Assembly (NCBI RefSeq): GCF_009720525.1
Contig: NZ_CP043930.1
Coordinates: forward strand, 3,690,501 to 3,754,500
DNA: 64,000 nt
From: Gimesia benthica
GTDB lineage: Bacteria; Planctomycetota; Planctomycetia; Planctomycetales; Planctomycetaceae
Reading direction: 5' to 3'
The translations under genes and the position numbers were made by a program. Position 1 is the stretch's first letter; the number at the start of each line of letters is the position of its first letter. Positions 18,928-28,032 of the stretch are shown in pieces. The notes beneath the pieces were generated by a model, which worked only from the letters and a program-made list of their open reading frames with translations, did not search any database and was not told where the DNA came from.

Positions 18928-20895
18928 TTAGTTTGTTTCGTTCCAGTCAATCAGTGACCAGCGATAACCGGCGAGTTCCGGGTTGGCATCGCCGCCGTCG
19001 TAGGGTTGAAATAGCGGAGGCTCCCAGCGATATTCCCGTGCGACCAGGTTTTGGATCTGCAGCGTTGGTTCGAGGCTGATTCCGTAGGTCTGGTAGTAAC
19101 TGTCCCACCCGGCAAAGTTACCCGGGTACTCCAGCCATTCACTGAAACCGATGTCGCTCATTCCCAGAATACGTCTCAGATAATTCGTATAATTCCAGTT
19201 GCTGAGCCGGTCGTTCCAGAGAGAGCTGTAAAGCACCCATTCGTTGATCCGGTTGAAATCAAAAGTTTCTGCACAGACCGGTCCACGGATTTGAATCAAG
19301 TTGCGTTTGTGTCGTTCAATGCGATAAGAGGTAGGGGTGGACTGTTCTATTTCTCCCCGAACCGTTAACTGCTGCTGACCGTGATCAAAGCCAACGATGG
19401 GATACCAGCTGCCCGTCGTGCCCGTGTTCCCTGTACCCGTTGTTTCCAGCCAGATCGCATAGTCACCGTTCGATGTCAGGCTGCTGAGAATTTTGTATTC
19501 CTGCAACTGAATCGTGCTGTAAGGTTGACCTTGAGGAGCTGCAGTTGCCGTACCACTCAGACTGATATTGAGAGTGGAAGGATAGCTGAGCGAGCCGCCG
19601 CCCCCTTTCACGCTACCCTGACTGACGGTAGCACCTTCGATGGTGGTCTGCGTCTCACGTCCGAACTCAATATTCTGGGCGACCACGCTGGGTAACTGGG
19701 GCCAGAGTTGAGAATCCGTCACGATGGCGTCCCCACTATCGTCTTTCCAGTTGAAGGCGGTCAGGTGGATCTGTTTGCCATAAAAATAGATTTTCCCCGT
19801 ACAGACCAGCGTTCCCTGAATGGTCACGCGGTCATACACGCTTAGATTTCCCGAGCGATAATAGATACCCAGGGGGTTGTCGGCCGTCGGTTTCAAAGTC
19901 CGGTTATACAGAGTCGAACCCAACCTTTCGGCCTGATATAGAGGACCGCCTTCATACAGTCGGTAAGAGGAGAAAGCGGCATAATCGGTGCTGGGAATGG
20001 TCAATCGCTCGGCAGTCGTTGCCCAGCTCACTTTCAGGTCAGACAGATCATCGCGGACCGCGTAATTCGGGTAGTTATAAAAAGTGATATTCCCTGCAAT
20101 CGGGTGGGGCGTGGAGATCCGGGCATCCGACAGGCTGGTCGCACCCTCGGGAAATGCAACAAACCGGTTCCCCACATCCTGCAGATAGGTATCCCGGACC
20201 GTTGACCCCCAGGCCGGATCGTTGAACATGTTATATTGGTCATAGATCCAGATGTTCCCGTCGAAGCGAGTGGCCGGATCGAAGTTGAGTGACGTGTAAC
20301 CCTGCTCTGCGAACAGCACATAATCAGTGACACGATCGAAGTCGCCGTCATTGTTGATCTGGTCAGAAGCCACCGCAGAGTCGCCCGGCAGAATCGTCCG
20401 TCCCTGAAGTCGCGGTACCAGCCGAACCCGGGCTGTAATCTCGTGTTCTGATTTCATGTTGGAATCGGCGGCTGAAGTCCAGGTCCCCCGCGAAGAGACA
20501 TTGAGTTCGAGTACCGAACTGAGCGAATTACCGACGGCTGCGAAAGAAACCGCATAACTGCAATCGCCATCCGCGTCCGCTTGAAATGGTCGCTCGTACT
20601 GATCGCTGACGCCTTGCCAGTCAAGTGAATTCAGTCGGTTAAGAGCATCTGAAATGCCGGCCCGTGCTGCATTTCGTGCCAGATCGCGACGTGATCCATT
20701 AGCGGAGATTTGAGTCTGTACGCTTTGTGTCTGAATGAATGAGTATGTTAAGACCAGCGACATGCTCAAGGCGAACATCACCAGGATCAGCGAAACTCCA
20801 GATCGCGGTGCGCACTTTGAGCGGTCATGGCAGTGCTGATGCACCGAGCCATGTTGTCGCAGGCAGGCCTTCAGGAGTTTATGGTGTGTACGCAT
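18928..20895 (-). CDS. Very large PilX/GspK-like minor pilin
   Basis: 655-residue protein with a basic leader, then SGVSLILVMFALSMSLVL as the membrane helix, the pattern of PilX/GspK N-termini (glycine then a helix without glutamate +5), and a following RRDLARNAARAGISDALNRL helix typical of PilX_N. The rest (about 100-650) is a large extracytoplasmic, Thr/Ser/Asn/Tyr-rich, probably beta-structured region with many aromatic residues, far larger than PilX (~200) or GspK (~320). In transcription order it follows the GspI- and GspJ-like genes and precedes the GspH-like gene. A tip adhesin or substrate-recognition role is my inference. ATG 20895 has GAGG 5 bases upstream; an in-frame TTG at 20916 is less likely. 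Confidence 0.72.
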   Translation of the reverse strand: MRTHHKLLKACLRQHGSVHQHCHDRSKCAPRSGVSLILVMFALSMSLVLTYSFIQTQSVQTQISANGSRRDLARNAARAGISDALNRLNSLDWQGVSDQYERPFQADADGDCSYAVSFAAVGNSLSSVLELNVSSRGTWTSAADSNMKSEHEITARVRLVPRLQGRTILPGDSAVASDQINNDGDFDRVTDYVLFAEQGYTSLNFDPATRFDGNIWIYDQYNMFNDPAWGSTVRDTYLQDVGNRFVAFPEGATSLSDARISTPHPIAGNITFYNYPNYAVRDDLSDLKVSWATTAERLTIPSTDYAAFSSYRLYEGGPLYQAERLGSTLYNRTLKPTADNPLGIYYRSGNLSVYDRVTIQGTLVCTGKIYFYGKQIHLTAFNWKDDSGDAIVTDSQLWPQLPSVVAQNIEFGRETQTTIEGATVSQGSVKGGGGSLSYPSTLNISLSGTATAAPQGQPYSTIQLQEYKILSSLTSNGDYAIWLETTGTGNTGTTGSWYPIVGFDHGQQQLTVRGEIEQSTPTSYRIERHKRNLIQIRGPVCAETFDFNRINEWVLYSSLWNDRLSNWNYTNYLRRILGMSDIGFSEWLEYPGNFAGWDSYYQTYGISLEPTLQIQNLVAREYRWEPPLFQPYDGGDANPELAGYRWSLIDWNETN

Positions 20896-21793
20896 ACAAC
20901 CTCGAACTGGATCCAAAAAACGGTAATGCGGTTTCCGAATTGATGTCGGTTAACGTGTTCTGTTCTGCGGTCTCAAACTGGATTTCATAATTCACGGTCA
21001 CCTGACGCAGCCCGCTGGTCGCACTCACAGTGCCCTGCGGCCAGGAAAGATTCATCCAGGCACTCGTACCAGGAGTCGTAGCCTGCAGACTTGCATCATC
21101 GGGGGTACGGGTAATCGTGAAAATCAGATTCGACGCCGTTGGTCCCCACGGGCTTCCCGAGAGCAGGTACTGACTGTTCTTCAGCCGCTTGCTCAGAAGC
21201 GCCTTCTCCGCCTGGCTGGACTGGATCGCTGTGCGGATCGTGTTGTCGAATGCGGAACTGTTAAAGTCGATCTCCGCCGAAGAATCGGGCAACGCGATTT
21301 CGACAAACTGATGCGCGTCTGCGGGATCCGAAGTGTAAATCAAAATTTCGTTCATCCGGGGCAGCCGGTTTAAGGTTCCATTCTGGCTGATCCCCCCGTT
21401 ACGTCCGCCGGACCAGACCACCAGAATGTCCGGGACATCAATGTAATTCCAGGCGCGGGTCACGACTGCCAGCCCCACTTCGGGAGCCTGGCCATTCACC
21501 TGGTAAATGCCAGCCTGCGAGATCATCATCCGCATCCGGTCGAAGGACGCGTTGATTTCGGCCTGAGAATCTTCTATTCCCTGCGTGTGTCTCCAGGCGG
21601 ACTGCGTGGCGGTGACGATTCCCGCAAGTGCCATGACCAGAATTGCCGAGATCGACATGGCCATCAGCAGTTCCACCAGAGTAAAACCTCGCGCGCGTAA
21701 AGTAGTGCCTGCGCAGCAGCAAACGCAGTCCGAATGGCGGCCACTCGCACGGCGTGTTTTGTTCTCGCGTTGATCAGGGTGATAGTGGTACAT
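20879..21793 (-). CDS. GspJ/PilW-like minor pseudopilin
   Basis: About 304-residue pilin-like protein with a leader ending ARG, then FTLVELLMAMSISAILVMAL: phenylalanine +1 and glutamate +5, as in true prepilin peptidase substrates. A helix with TQSAWRHTQGIEDSQAEI and a beta-rich head follow, in the PilW/GspJ pattern. The leader is long (about 36 residues) from the ATG at 21793 and contains a run of cysteines (CVCCC), which is odd for a leader; no strong ribosome site is seen, so the true start could be later. It overlaps both neighbours (GspI-like upstream, GspK-like downstream), which suggests coupled translation. Confidence 0.78.
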   Translation of the reverse strand: MYHYHPDQRENKTRRASGRHSDCVCCCAGTTLRARGFTLVELLMAMSISAILVMALAGIVTATQSAWRHTQGIEDSQAEINASFDRMRMMISQAGIYQVNGQAPEVGLAVVTRAWNYIDVPDILVVWSGGRNGGISQNGTLNRLPRMNEILIYTSDPADAHQFVEIALPDSSAEIDFNSSAFDNTIRTAIQSSQAEKALLSKRLKNSQYLLSGSPWGPTASNLIFTITRTPDDASLQATTPGTSAWMNLSWPQGTVSATSGLRQVTVNYEIQFETAEQNTLTDINSETALPFFGSSSRLYAYTP

Positions 21794-22370
21794 AGCTGAA
21801 AATACGTGTGGTTTCCTTAATGGTCTGTCTGGGAGCACCGGCCTGCATCGCCAGTTTGATGGTGACTGTCACGCGACGATAATCGGTGTCGCTGGTTGTT
21901 ACTTCCCATTCCGAACTGCTGTTCAGGCGAATTTTTTCCACGGTGACTTCGCGCGTGAGTCGCTGTAAAAAATCGCTGTCGGGTTTCAGTAGTGTGGGAC
22001 GGGCAATCGGGTAGGTGCTCAGAACGGTCAGTGGCTCACTGCCCAGTGCATAACCGGTCTTATTCTCCGGCGGCGTGGAGGACCATTTGTGATAGTCATC
22101 CAGATCATTGAATTGACTGCGGTTTCCGGTCGCGGTGGGACGGGAATCACTGGAGGTCGGGAACCGAACGGCTGACATCTCTTCCAGCAGTTGATCTGCC
22201 AGGCCTGCGCCGATATTGGAATTCAGGGTCGAGTAGCTGGCACCCAGAGAAGCACCTATGGCAGAGAACAGAGCAGTACCGGCAATCGCTGTGATGGTCA
22301 CAGAGACTAACGATTCTACAAGTGTGATTCCGGTGCGGCGAGATCGCTGCAACCTGTGTCTGGTTGCCAT
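21774..22370 (-). CDS. GspI/PilV-like minor pseudopilin
   Basis: 198-residue pilin-like protein. A short basic leader MATRHRLQRSRRTG is followed by ITLVESLVSVTITAIAGTAL, a textbook prepilin signature with glutamate +5. The rest is a small head with the PilV/GspI-type stretch LADQLLEEMSAVRFP. It is the first gene of the long pilus-like cluster, so its upstream region (22371-22485) should hold the promoter. GspI-J-K-H type minor pseudopilins form the tip complex that starts pseudopilus growth; all four types are present here in the order I, J, K, H. Confidence 0.85.
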   Translation of the reverse strand: MATRHRLQRSRRTGITLVESLVSVTITAIAGTALFSAIGASLGASYSTLNSNIGAGLADQLLEEMSAVRFPTSSDSRPTATGNRSQFNDLDDYHKWSSTPPENKTGYALGSEPLTVLSTYPIARPTLLKPDSDFLQRLTREVTVEKIRLNSSSEWEVTTSDTDYRRVTVTIKLAMQAGAPRQTIKETTRIFSYVPLSP

Positions 22371-22817
22371 GACCTTTTTCCATAACAGTCCGCCTGAGGG
22401 TGCCGATCGAATTTGCCGTTCGTTCTTTCACAAAGCAGCAAAGGCGACCTGGATATCCAGCACCATCCAGACAGATGGTTTAAGATAAAAAGCGCGGCAA
22501 GGTCCCCTCAAAGCTCCCAGCTTTCCTTGCCGCGCTGTAGATCCTCGCTTCGGTGAAGAAGCGGAGGAAAATGATGTTCGTATGTTGGCGAGAGGATTGT
22601 TGCCCCCTCTCTGCCAGTAAAAGTAGGTCAGCTTTCCCGGGAGTCAAACAGAATTAAAAAAGATCTCTGAAAATCCTCAGCGTCGGGGCAGTTTTCGTGA
22701 AGATCCCCGCTTTGCGAAATACTACAACTGCGGGAACCGCTACAACCGGCGCGCGAGACAGACCGGGAGCGTTGTTGAAAGCTTAAAAGTCAGCAGAAAG
22801 ACTGGCCGCCGACGCGC
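22371..22817. other. Intergenic region before the pilus-like cluster
   Basis: About 450 bases without a convincing gene. It holds the terminator of the HEAT-repeat gene at 22486-22536 and, between that and 22371, the only space for a promoter of the minus-strand pilus-like cluster. I could not pick a clear -35/-10 pair. The part from 22540 to 22800 shows nothing I recognise. Confidence 0.5.
22486..22536 (-). terminator. Intrinsic terminator of the HEAT-repeat gene
   Basis: Arms 22491-22502 and 22525-22536 pair perfectly over 12 bases (AGCGCGGCAAGG with its complement), with a 22-base loop. On the minus strand the stem is followed by a run of five T (22486-22490). It ends the transcript of the HEAT-repeat lipoprotein gene and separates it from the pilus-like cluster. 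Confidence 0.82.
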
Positions 22818-23645
22818 CTATTTTTGCGCCTGTTCAATCTGGTCACGTGAAGCGACCGCTGCTTCGCGGAGATCGTCGCTGGTATTCTGGTTGTCAATCA
22901 GCGATTGAAGTTCGGTCAACGAAGCTTTCGCGGGCTGACCCATCTGGCCCAGAACCTTAATAGCCGCCAGCTGGACGTCGCTGTTCTCATCATTCAAAGC
23001 CGCCTGGATGGCCTCTACCTGCGCGGTCGAATGTTCTTCCAGGTTTCCCAGCGAATAGACGGCCGTCAGTCTTGTATTGGGATCGCTGTGTTGGGTCAGC
23101 TCGATCAGCACCGGAATTGCCTTGTCGCGGTGTTTGGGAAAATGCGTCAGGGTTGAGGCGGCATTGACCTGCGTGAACGGGGATTCATCCGACAGGACTT
23201 CCACCAGTGCAGGGGCCGCCGCTTCCGCATCAGGTCCCAGGCTCGCCAGATACATGCTGGCCAGTTCACGTGCTCCCGGATCGGTATGGGAAAGCCCTTC
23301 GGTCAATGTGGGAACGGCCGTCTTACCGAAGGCGGCCAGCTTTTTATCGGCAGCTTGCCATTCATCGGGATCGGGTTCGGTACGGATCGCGAGCAGTTTT
23401 TCGAAAGCCTCTTTGACCTCGGCCTGAGGATCGACGGGTTCACTGACACTGACGGTCTTCAATTCATCTGTGTCCGGCTCGGGCACGGTTTCTTCGGTGC
23501 CCTCCGATTCCTCGCTGACAGCCGCTTGAGCCGTCTCAGCTTTCGAGGAAGCATCACCACTACTACAGCCCTGCAATCCAGGCAGGCACCACAGACATCC
23601 AATACTCAGTACAACGAAAAACGGTCGCATGTTCCGGGAGTCCAT
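22818..23645 (-). CDS. HEAT-repeat lipoprotein
   Basis: 275-residue predicted lipoprotein with signal sequence and lipobox (PGLQGC, cysteine at about residue 27), an acidic Glu/Thr-rich linker (about 35-75) and five to six HEAT/PBS-type helical repeats (about 85-270; for example PVLIELTQHSDPNTRLTAVY and AIQAALNDENSDVQLAAIKV). Such repeats form a curved protein-binding scaffold; no catalytic motif is seen. The in-frame ATG at 23630 (MRPFF) would give a more usual signal peptide. It is transcribed alone, with its own terminator, divergently from the exported methyltransferase gene. Confidence 0.82.
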   Translation of the reverse strand: MDSRNMRPFFVVLSIGCLWCLPGLQGCSSGDASSKAETAQAAVSEESEGTEETVPEPDTDELKTVSVSEPVDPQAEVKEAFEKLLAIRTEPDPDEWQAADKKLAAFGKTAVPTLTEGLSHTDPGARELASMYLASLGPDAEAAAPALVEVLSDESPFTQVNAASTLTHFPKHRDKAIPVLIELTQHSDPNTRLTAVYSLGNLEEHSTAQVEAIQAALNDENSDVQLAAIKVLGQMGQPAKASLTELQSLIDNQNTSDDLREAAVASRDQIEQAQK

Positions 23646-23771
23646 TCACTTAAGAATCCTGAAAAGTTTATCACACCGCCGAATGATAGCGGATTCTGGT
23701 GATTGTGTGGATAGAAATCAGAAAATCATAAACCAATCTGTCTAATCCCGCTTTGAAATCAAAAATCGCCA

Positions 23772-23801
23772 TTAACTTGAAATACCCCAAACTGCTATAA
23801 T
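23772..23801 (+). promoter_or_regulatory. Likely sigma-70-type promoter of the exported methyltransferase
   Basis: TTAACT (23772-23777) and TATAAT (23796-23801) are 18 bases apart, about 60 bases ahead of the start codon at 23863. The -10 matches the consensus exactly and the -35 is weaker. Not proven. Confidence 0.45.
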
Positions 23802-23862
23802 TTCATCACTATCATACAAATAAACACCATTTAAACCTCTCCGCTGACCAGAGGAAGATTTC

Positions 23863-25086
23863 ATGCAGCGATTGAATAAAAATGTGCTCAGTCTGCTTTT
23901 CCTGACCGCTCTGCTGGGGCTCTGCCAGCCCGCGTTTTCACAAAACAACGAATATTTCCGCAACCTGCGTAACGAGATGGTCACGCGTTACATTGAAGGC
24001 GAGGGCATTAAAAACCAGCGCGTGCTCTCATCCATGCGTCAGGTGCCCCGCCACGAGTTTGTCAGTTCGAATCTCAAACATCTGGCCTACCAGGATCTGG
24101 CGCTCCCCATCGGCTACAAACAGACGATTTCCCCCCCTTATATCGTCGCCTACATGACCGAAACCATCGATCCTCAGCCGACCGACAAGGTGCTCGAAAT
24201 TGGTACCGGCAGCGGATTCCAGGCAGCCGTCCTCTCTGGACTGGTCAAGGATGTCTACACGATTGAAATTGTCGAGGGTCTCGGTAAGAAGGCCGCGGTC
24301 CGATTGAAACAACTCGGTTACGATAACGTACACACCCGGATTGGCGACGGTTATCTCGGCTGGCCGGAAGAGGCACCCTTCGACAAGATCATCGTGACCT
24401 GCTCACCGGAAAAAGTTCCCCAGCCGCTGATCGATCAGCTTAAAGAGGGGGGCACACTGCTGATTCCCCTCGGTGAACGGTATCAGCAGGTGTTTCATCT
24501 GTTCCAGAAAGAAAAGGGACAGCTCAAACACAAACGCCTGATTCCCACCCTGTTCGTCCCCATGACGGGACGCTCGGAAGACAATCGGGAAGTCAAACCG
24601 GATCCCCTGCATCCGGAAATCGTTAACGGTACGTTTGAAGTTGATGCCAACCAGGATCAGAAAGTCGATAACTGGCACTATCAGCGCCGCGTCTCACGTA
24701 TGACGGAAGAGGCACCCGAAGGCAAATCCTATCTGCAGTTTGAAAATGACGTCCGCGATCAGCTTTCACAGATTCTGCAGGGGATGGCGATCGACGGCTC
24801 CAAAATCAAGAGTCTCGAAATCAGCATGCAGGTCGGTTACCTGAATACGGCACAGGGAACCAAGGCTTATCAAAAGCCCGGACTGATCATTCATTTTTAT
24901 GATAAGATCCGTCGCAATATCGGGCAGGCCTACCTCGGACCCTGGATTGGCAGCCGCGACTGGCACCAGGTAAAAAAGACCATCAACGTGCCACCTCAGG
25001 CCCGCGAAGCCGTGATTCAATTGGGTTTGAACGGAGGCACGGGAACACTTAAGGTCGACGATCTCAAAATTGAAAAGATCGACTGA
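23863..25086 (+). CDS. Exported protein-L-isoaspartate O-methyltransferase with extra C-terminal domain
   Basis: S-adenosylmethionine-dependent methyltransferase of the PCMT family, which starts repair of isoaspartyl residues in damaged proteins. A signal peptide (1-26, ending PAFSQ) predicts export, unusual for a repair enzyme whose methyl donor is cytoplasmic. Catalytic parts are intact: QTISPPYIVAYM (87-98) and the SAM motif LEIGTGSGF (111-119). After the ~215-residue enzyme domain there is an additional ~170-residue domain (about 235-407) that looks beta-rich, like a carbohydrate-binding or jelly-roll module (begins PEIVNGTFEVDANQDQKVDN). GAGGAA lies 10 bases before the ATG. Where SAM would come from outside the cytoplasm is unexplained. 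Confidence 0.87.
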   Translation: MQRLNKNVLSLLFLTALLGLCQPAFSQNNEYFRNLRNEMVTRYIEGEGIKNQRVLSSMRQVPRHEFVSSNLKHLAYQDLALPIGYKQTISPPYIVAYMTETIDPQPTDKVLEIGTGSGFQAAVLSGLVKDVYTIEIVEGLGKKAAVRLKQLGYDNVHTRIGDGYLGWPEEAPFDKIIVTCSPEKVPQPLIDQLKEGGTLLIPLGERYQQVFHLFQKEKGQLKHKRLIPTLFVPMTGRSEDNREVKPDPLHPEIVNGTFEVDANQDQKVDNWHYQRRVSRMTEEAPEGKSYLQFENDVRDQLSQILQGMAIDGSKIKSLEISMQVGYLNTAQGTKAYQKPGLIIHFYDKIRRNIGQAYLGPWIGSRDWHQVKKTINVPPQAREAVIQLGLNGGTGTLKVDDLKIEKID

Positions 25087-25380
25087 AGCCGGCTTCGGAT
25101 TTCAGATTCACCTGTTTTCTCAGCATCGATCAAGATCCGCGCACATCAGCCGAGATGCGTCGATTCGCCATCGTTCCGTTTAAAAACGGGCTGCACACCT
25201 TGGAAAACAGCGTCTGAGAATTAAAATGGAAACAGGCGGGTATTTACTTTAGAGAACCCGCCCGAATCAATCAACGACGTTCAACATAGACAATCCGAGT
25301 GTCAAGCAGCGCCGGTTTCCATATGACAGAGGTCAATTGGGGTGACAGCGCGCTACTCTCCATCACGATGGGATAATCAG

Positions 25381-26451
25381 ATGCCCTTAAATCATTTTCA
25401 GCTCGTCCAGGAAGCAGCAGGTGCTCATTTTCCCGATAAGGACCACGCGTATCCTTACCCGGCACATTACGGAGATCCCCAACAGGAGTACCAGGCCGGA
25501 CATGAGTCAGCGGTGCTCTTTGATTTAAGTGATCGCGAGCAGGTCGAACTCAAGGGGGCCGACCGTCAAAAGTTTCTGCACAATTTCTGTACCAATGATA
25601 TCAAGAGCCTCCCCGTAGACCAGGGTTGTGAAGCCTTTGTCACCAACGTACAGAGTCGTATCCTGGGGTACATCACGGTATTCAATCAGGGGGATTCACT
25701 CTGGCTGGATCTCGCGCCCGGTCAAAGTGCGGCTCTCACCGAACACCTGGACCGTTACATTATTATGGAAGACGTTGAACAGATCGTCCGTTCGCCGGAA
25801 TTTGGCTGTCTCTATCTCACCGGTCCCGAGGCAGGTCACATCATGAGTAAACTCGACATCGCAGCACTCGCAGTGAATCAGCAGCAGCGGGTGACCGACA
25901 GTGAAGCCGAGCTCACTGTGCGCCGCATCGACTGGTTCGGTCAGCCCGGGTATCTCTGTTGTCTGCTCCACGAAAAAATCGTCGCGTTCTGGCAGCAGCT
26001 GATTGAAGCCGGTGCAAAGCCCGCCGGTCAGGAAGCATTCGAGGCGCTGCGAATTGAAAGTTGCTTCCCCCTCTCTGGTATCGATCTGACCGATGAAAAC
26101 CTGGCACAGGAAGCGGGACGTAGCAGCCAGGCCATCTCTTTCAAGAAAGGTTGCTACCTGGGACAGGAACCGATCGCGCGCATCGATGCACTGGGGCACG
26201 TCAACCAGGAACTGAGAATCATTGCCCTTGAGGGCGACGAGTTACCCGCTCCCGGAACTCCGGTTATGGCGACAGTGAAAGACAATCAGAAAGAAGTCGG
26301 CAAGATTACTTCTGCTGCGAAATCTTACGGCAAGTATCCCGTCGTGGCACTGGCGATTATTCGCAAAGAAGCTTATGAGCCGGGAACCAAAGTGGAAGTC
26401 GTCATGGAAGAACAGGCTCTGGAAGGTACGGTGCTCTGCTCGATGGAATAG
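25381..26451 (+). CDS. ygfZ: Folate-dependent YgfZ/GcvT-like protein
   Basis: 356-residue protein of the GcvT fold. The diagnostic YgfZ signature KKGCYLGQE (about 253-261) is present, including its essential cysteine, so this is YgfZ (iron-sulphur cluster maintenance, folate-dependent) rather than glycine-cleavage GcvT. An N-terminal GcvT domain (about 20-220) and C-terminal barrel (about 265-350) are visible. I use the ATG at 25381; an upstream in-frame GTG at 25342 lacks a ribosome site. No glycine-cleavage genes lie nearby, consistent with the YgfZ role. Confidence 0.85.
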   Translation: MPLNHFQLVQEAAGAHFPDKDHAYPYPAHYGDPQQEYQAGHESAVLFDLSDREQVELKGADRQKFLHNFCTNDIKSLPVDQGCEAFVTNVQSRILGYITVFNQGDSLWLDLAPGQSAALTEHLDRYIIMEDVEQIVRSPEFGCLYLTGPEAGHIMSKLDIAALAVNQQQRVTDSEAELTVRRIDWFGQPGYLCCLLHEKIVAFWQQLIEAGAKPAGQEAFEALRIESCFPLSGIDLTDENLAQEAGRSSQAISFKKGCYLGQEPIARIDALGHVNQELRIIALEGDELPAPGTPVMATVKDNQKEVGKITSAAKSYGKYPVVALAIIRKEAYEPGTKVEVVMEEQALEGTVLCSME

Positions 26452-26538
26452 CCGTCCATTCTCTCTGATTGCCCTTTTCCCGGCGCGGTATATTCACCGA
26501 CAGTCGCTATAATCAGTCAAAAAACGGTGAATTATTCC

Positions 26539-27879
26539 ATGTCTCGTGAGACGCTCCAGCTTCGATTACTCAAAACCAACCTGGCCTTCTTCGCACTGGT
26601 GCTGTTGGGCACGACCTGGCAGCTCTGGACACCACAGACGCGCTTTCCCCAGATTCCACTGTTCGAGTGGGTTTCCGCGCTCCCCGCAGGCATCGACTGG
26701 TTGACGTTGACGATCATGCTGACCACCGCGGGGTGTCTGCTCTTGTTTTCTGTAGTGCCCCTCTGTCTGCGCAAGCCGGCTCCGGAGCCCGGCGTGAACT
26801 GGCAGCGGATTTGTGGCCTGTTGTTTCTCGTTGCGTATGTGGTTTCAGTGCTCTTCGATCAGCATCGCCTGCAGCCCTGGACCTACCAGTTCGCACTGGG
26901 CCTGTTGCTGCTGACGTCGCTCACTCCGGGCCGGGCGATTCGGTTGCTGCGCCTGTTCGTGATCAGCATCTACGTCTATTCGGCACTCTCCAAATGCGAC
27001 GCCAGTTTTGTACAGACGCTCGGTCGTCAGCTCGCCGAGGGGCTGTTTTCGTCTATCGGAATCTCGACGGCCTTCTGGTCTCCGAAAGCGCTGGGCTGGA
27101 TTGCCGCGACGTTTCCCGTGGGAGAGCTGCTGGTCGCCGCCGGTCTGTTTTTCTGTCGTACCCGAAAGCCGGCGCTCGTCGCAGCCATCGGGATGCACGT
27201 CTGTCTGATGCTGGCGATCGGTCCCTGGGGTTTGAATCATTATCAGGGTGTGTTGATCTGGAACGTTTATTTCATCATCCAGGATCTGCTGCTGTTCACG
27301 CGGAACCCGACCCTGGATCGTCCCCGCGCCGTCAAAGACGATGCACAGCTCCAGGCAGAGCGGCTGGCCCCTGCGCGCGTGCCAGGTATAGAACGCGTTC
27401 CCCTGCTGCTGGTCTGGTTCGCCATCCTGGCACCGCTGTTAGAACCGACTGGCTACTTTGATCACTGGCCCGCCTGGGGACTGTATGCCAGTCGTCACGA
27501 CCGTGTGGTTCTGCTGATCGATGAAGAGGCCCGCGCGGAACTCCCGGCTGCCCTGCAGCCGTTTGTCGATCCGCCCCAGCCTTTGAGCACCTGGTGCCGG
27601 GTTCGGGTAGAACGCTGGTCGCTGGCAGAACTCGGTGCGCCCCTTTATCCGCAGGCCCGCTTTCAGTTGGGGGTCGCCATTGGAGTGGGGCGCATGCTGG
27701 ACCAGCAGGCACCCGCAGCGGAGGGAACACCACGCATTCGGATTCTGTTCGAAGGCGCAGCAGATCGCTGGACGGGCAAACGTAAAGTCAGTGAATACAC
27801 AGGCTTAAAAGAGATCGATGCCCAGAGAGATCGTTTCTGGTTGAATACCCTGCCCCGCCCGGTCGCACTGGCGGACTGA
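26539..27879 (+). CDS. Polytopic membrane protein, unknown (HTTM/DoxX-like)
   Basis: About 446 residues. The first ~270 contain seven or eight hydrophobic helices (near 12-32, 45-75, 90-110, 118-135, 142-160, 190-210, 215-235, 240-262), and the last ~150 are soluble (from about 285, after a short helix), containing ARAELPAALQPFVDPPQPLS. The layout and the YVYSALSKCDASFVQTLGRQ segment recall HTTM / vitamin-K-carboxylase-like or DoxX/MauE-like families, but I cannot name a function. G+C is higher than in its neighbours. Start chosen at the ATG 26539; the GTG at 26527 is possible. Confidence 0.6.
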   Translation: MSRETLQLRLLKTNLAFFALVLLGTTWQLWTPQTRFPQIPLFEWVSALPAGIDWLTLTIMLTTAGCLLLFSVVPLCLRKPAPEPGVNWQRICGLLFLVAYVVSVLFDQHRLQPWTYQFALGLLLLTSLTPGRAIRLLRLFVISIYVYSALSKCDASFVQTLGRQLAEGLFSSIGISTAFWSPKALGWIAATFPVGELLVAAGLFFCRTRKPALVAAIGMHVCLMLAIGPWGLNHYQGVLIWNVYFIIQDLLLFTRNPTLDRPRAVKDDAQLQAERLAPARVPGIERVPLLLVWFAILAPLLEPTGYFDHWPAWGLYASRHDRVVLLIDEEARAELPAALQPFVDPPQPLSTWCRVRVERWSLAELGAPLYPQARFQLGVAIGVGRMLDQQAPAAEGTPRIRILFEGAADRWTGKRKVSEYTGLKEIDAQRDRFWLNTLPRPVALAD

Positions 27880-28032
27880 GAGAACCTTTTGCAAGAAACA
27901 GGGTCTATCCGGAGTGCCTCGGTTGCAATTCGGGCAAATTCAAAATACAACGGCGTTTCTAAATTTAAAACCAGCTTGTATCAAGCTTAATACCAGATTC
28001 ACTTGGACCATTTGAACATTTGAGGCGTAAAC

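Noticed and set aside
25235-25262. GGCGGGT / ACCCGCC hairpin between the methyltransferase and ygfZ
   Set aside because: Seven-base stem with a long loop and no T run on the plus strand; weak as a terminator and not unusual by chance.
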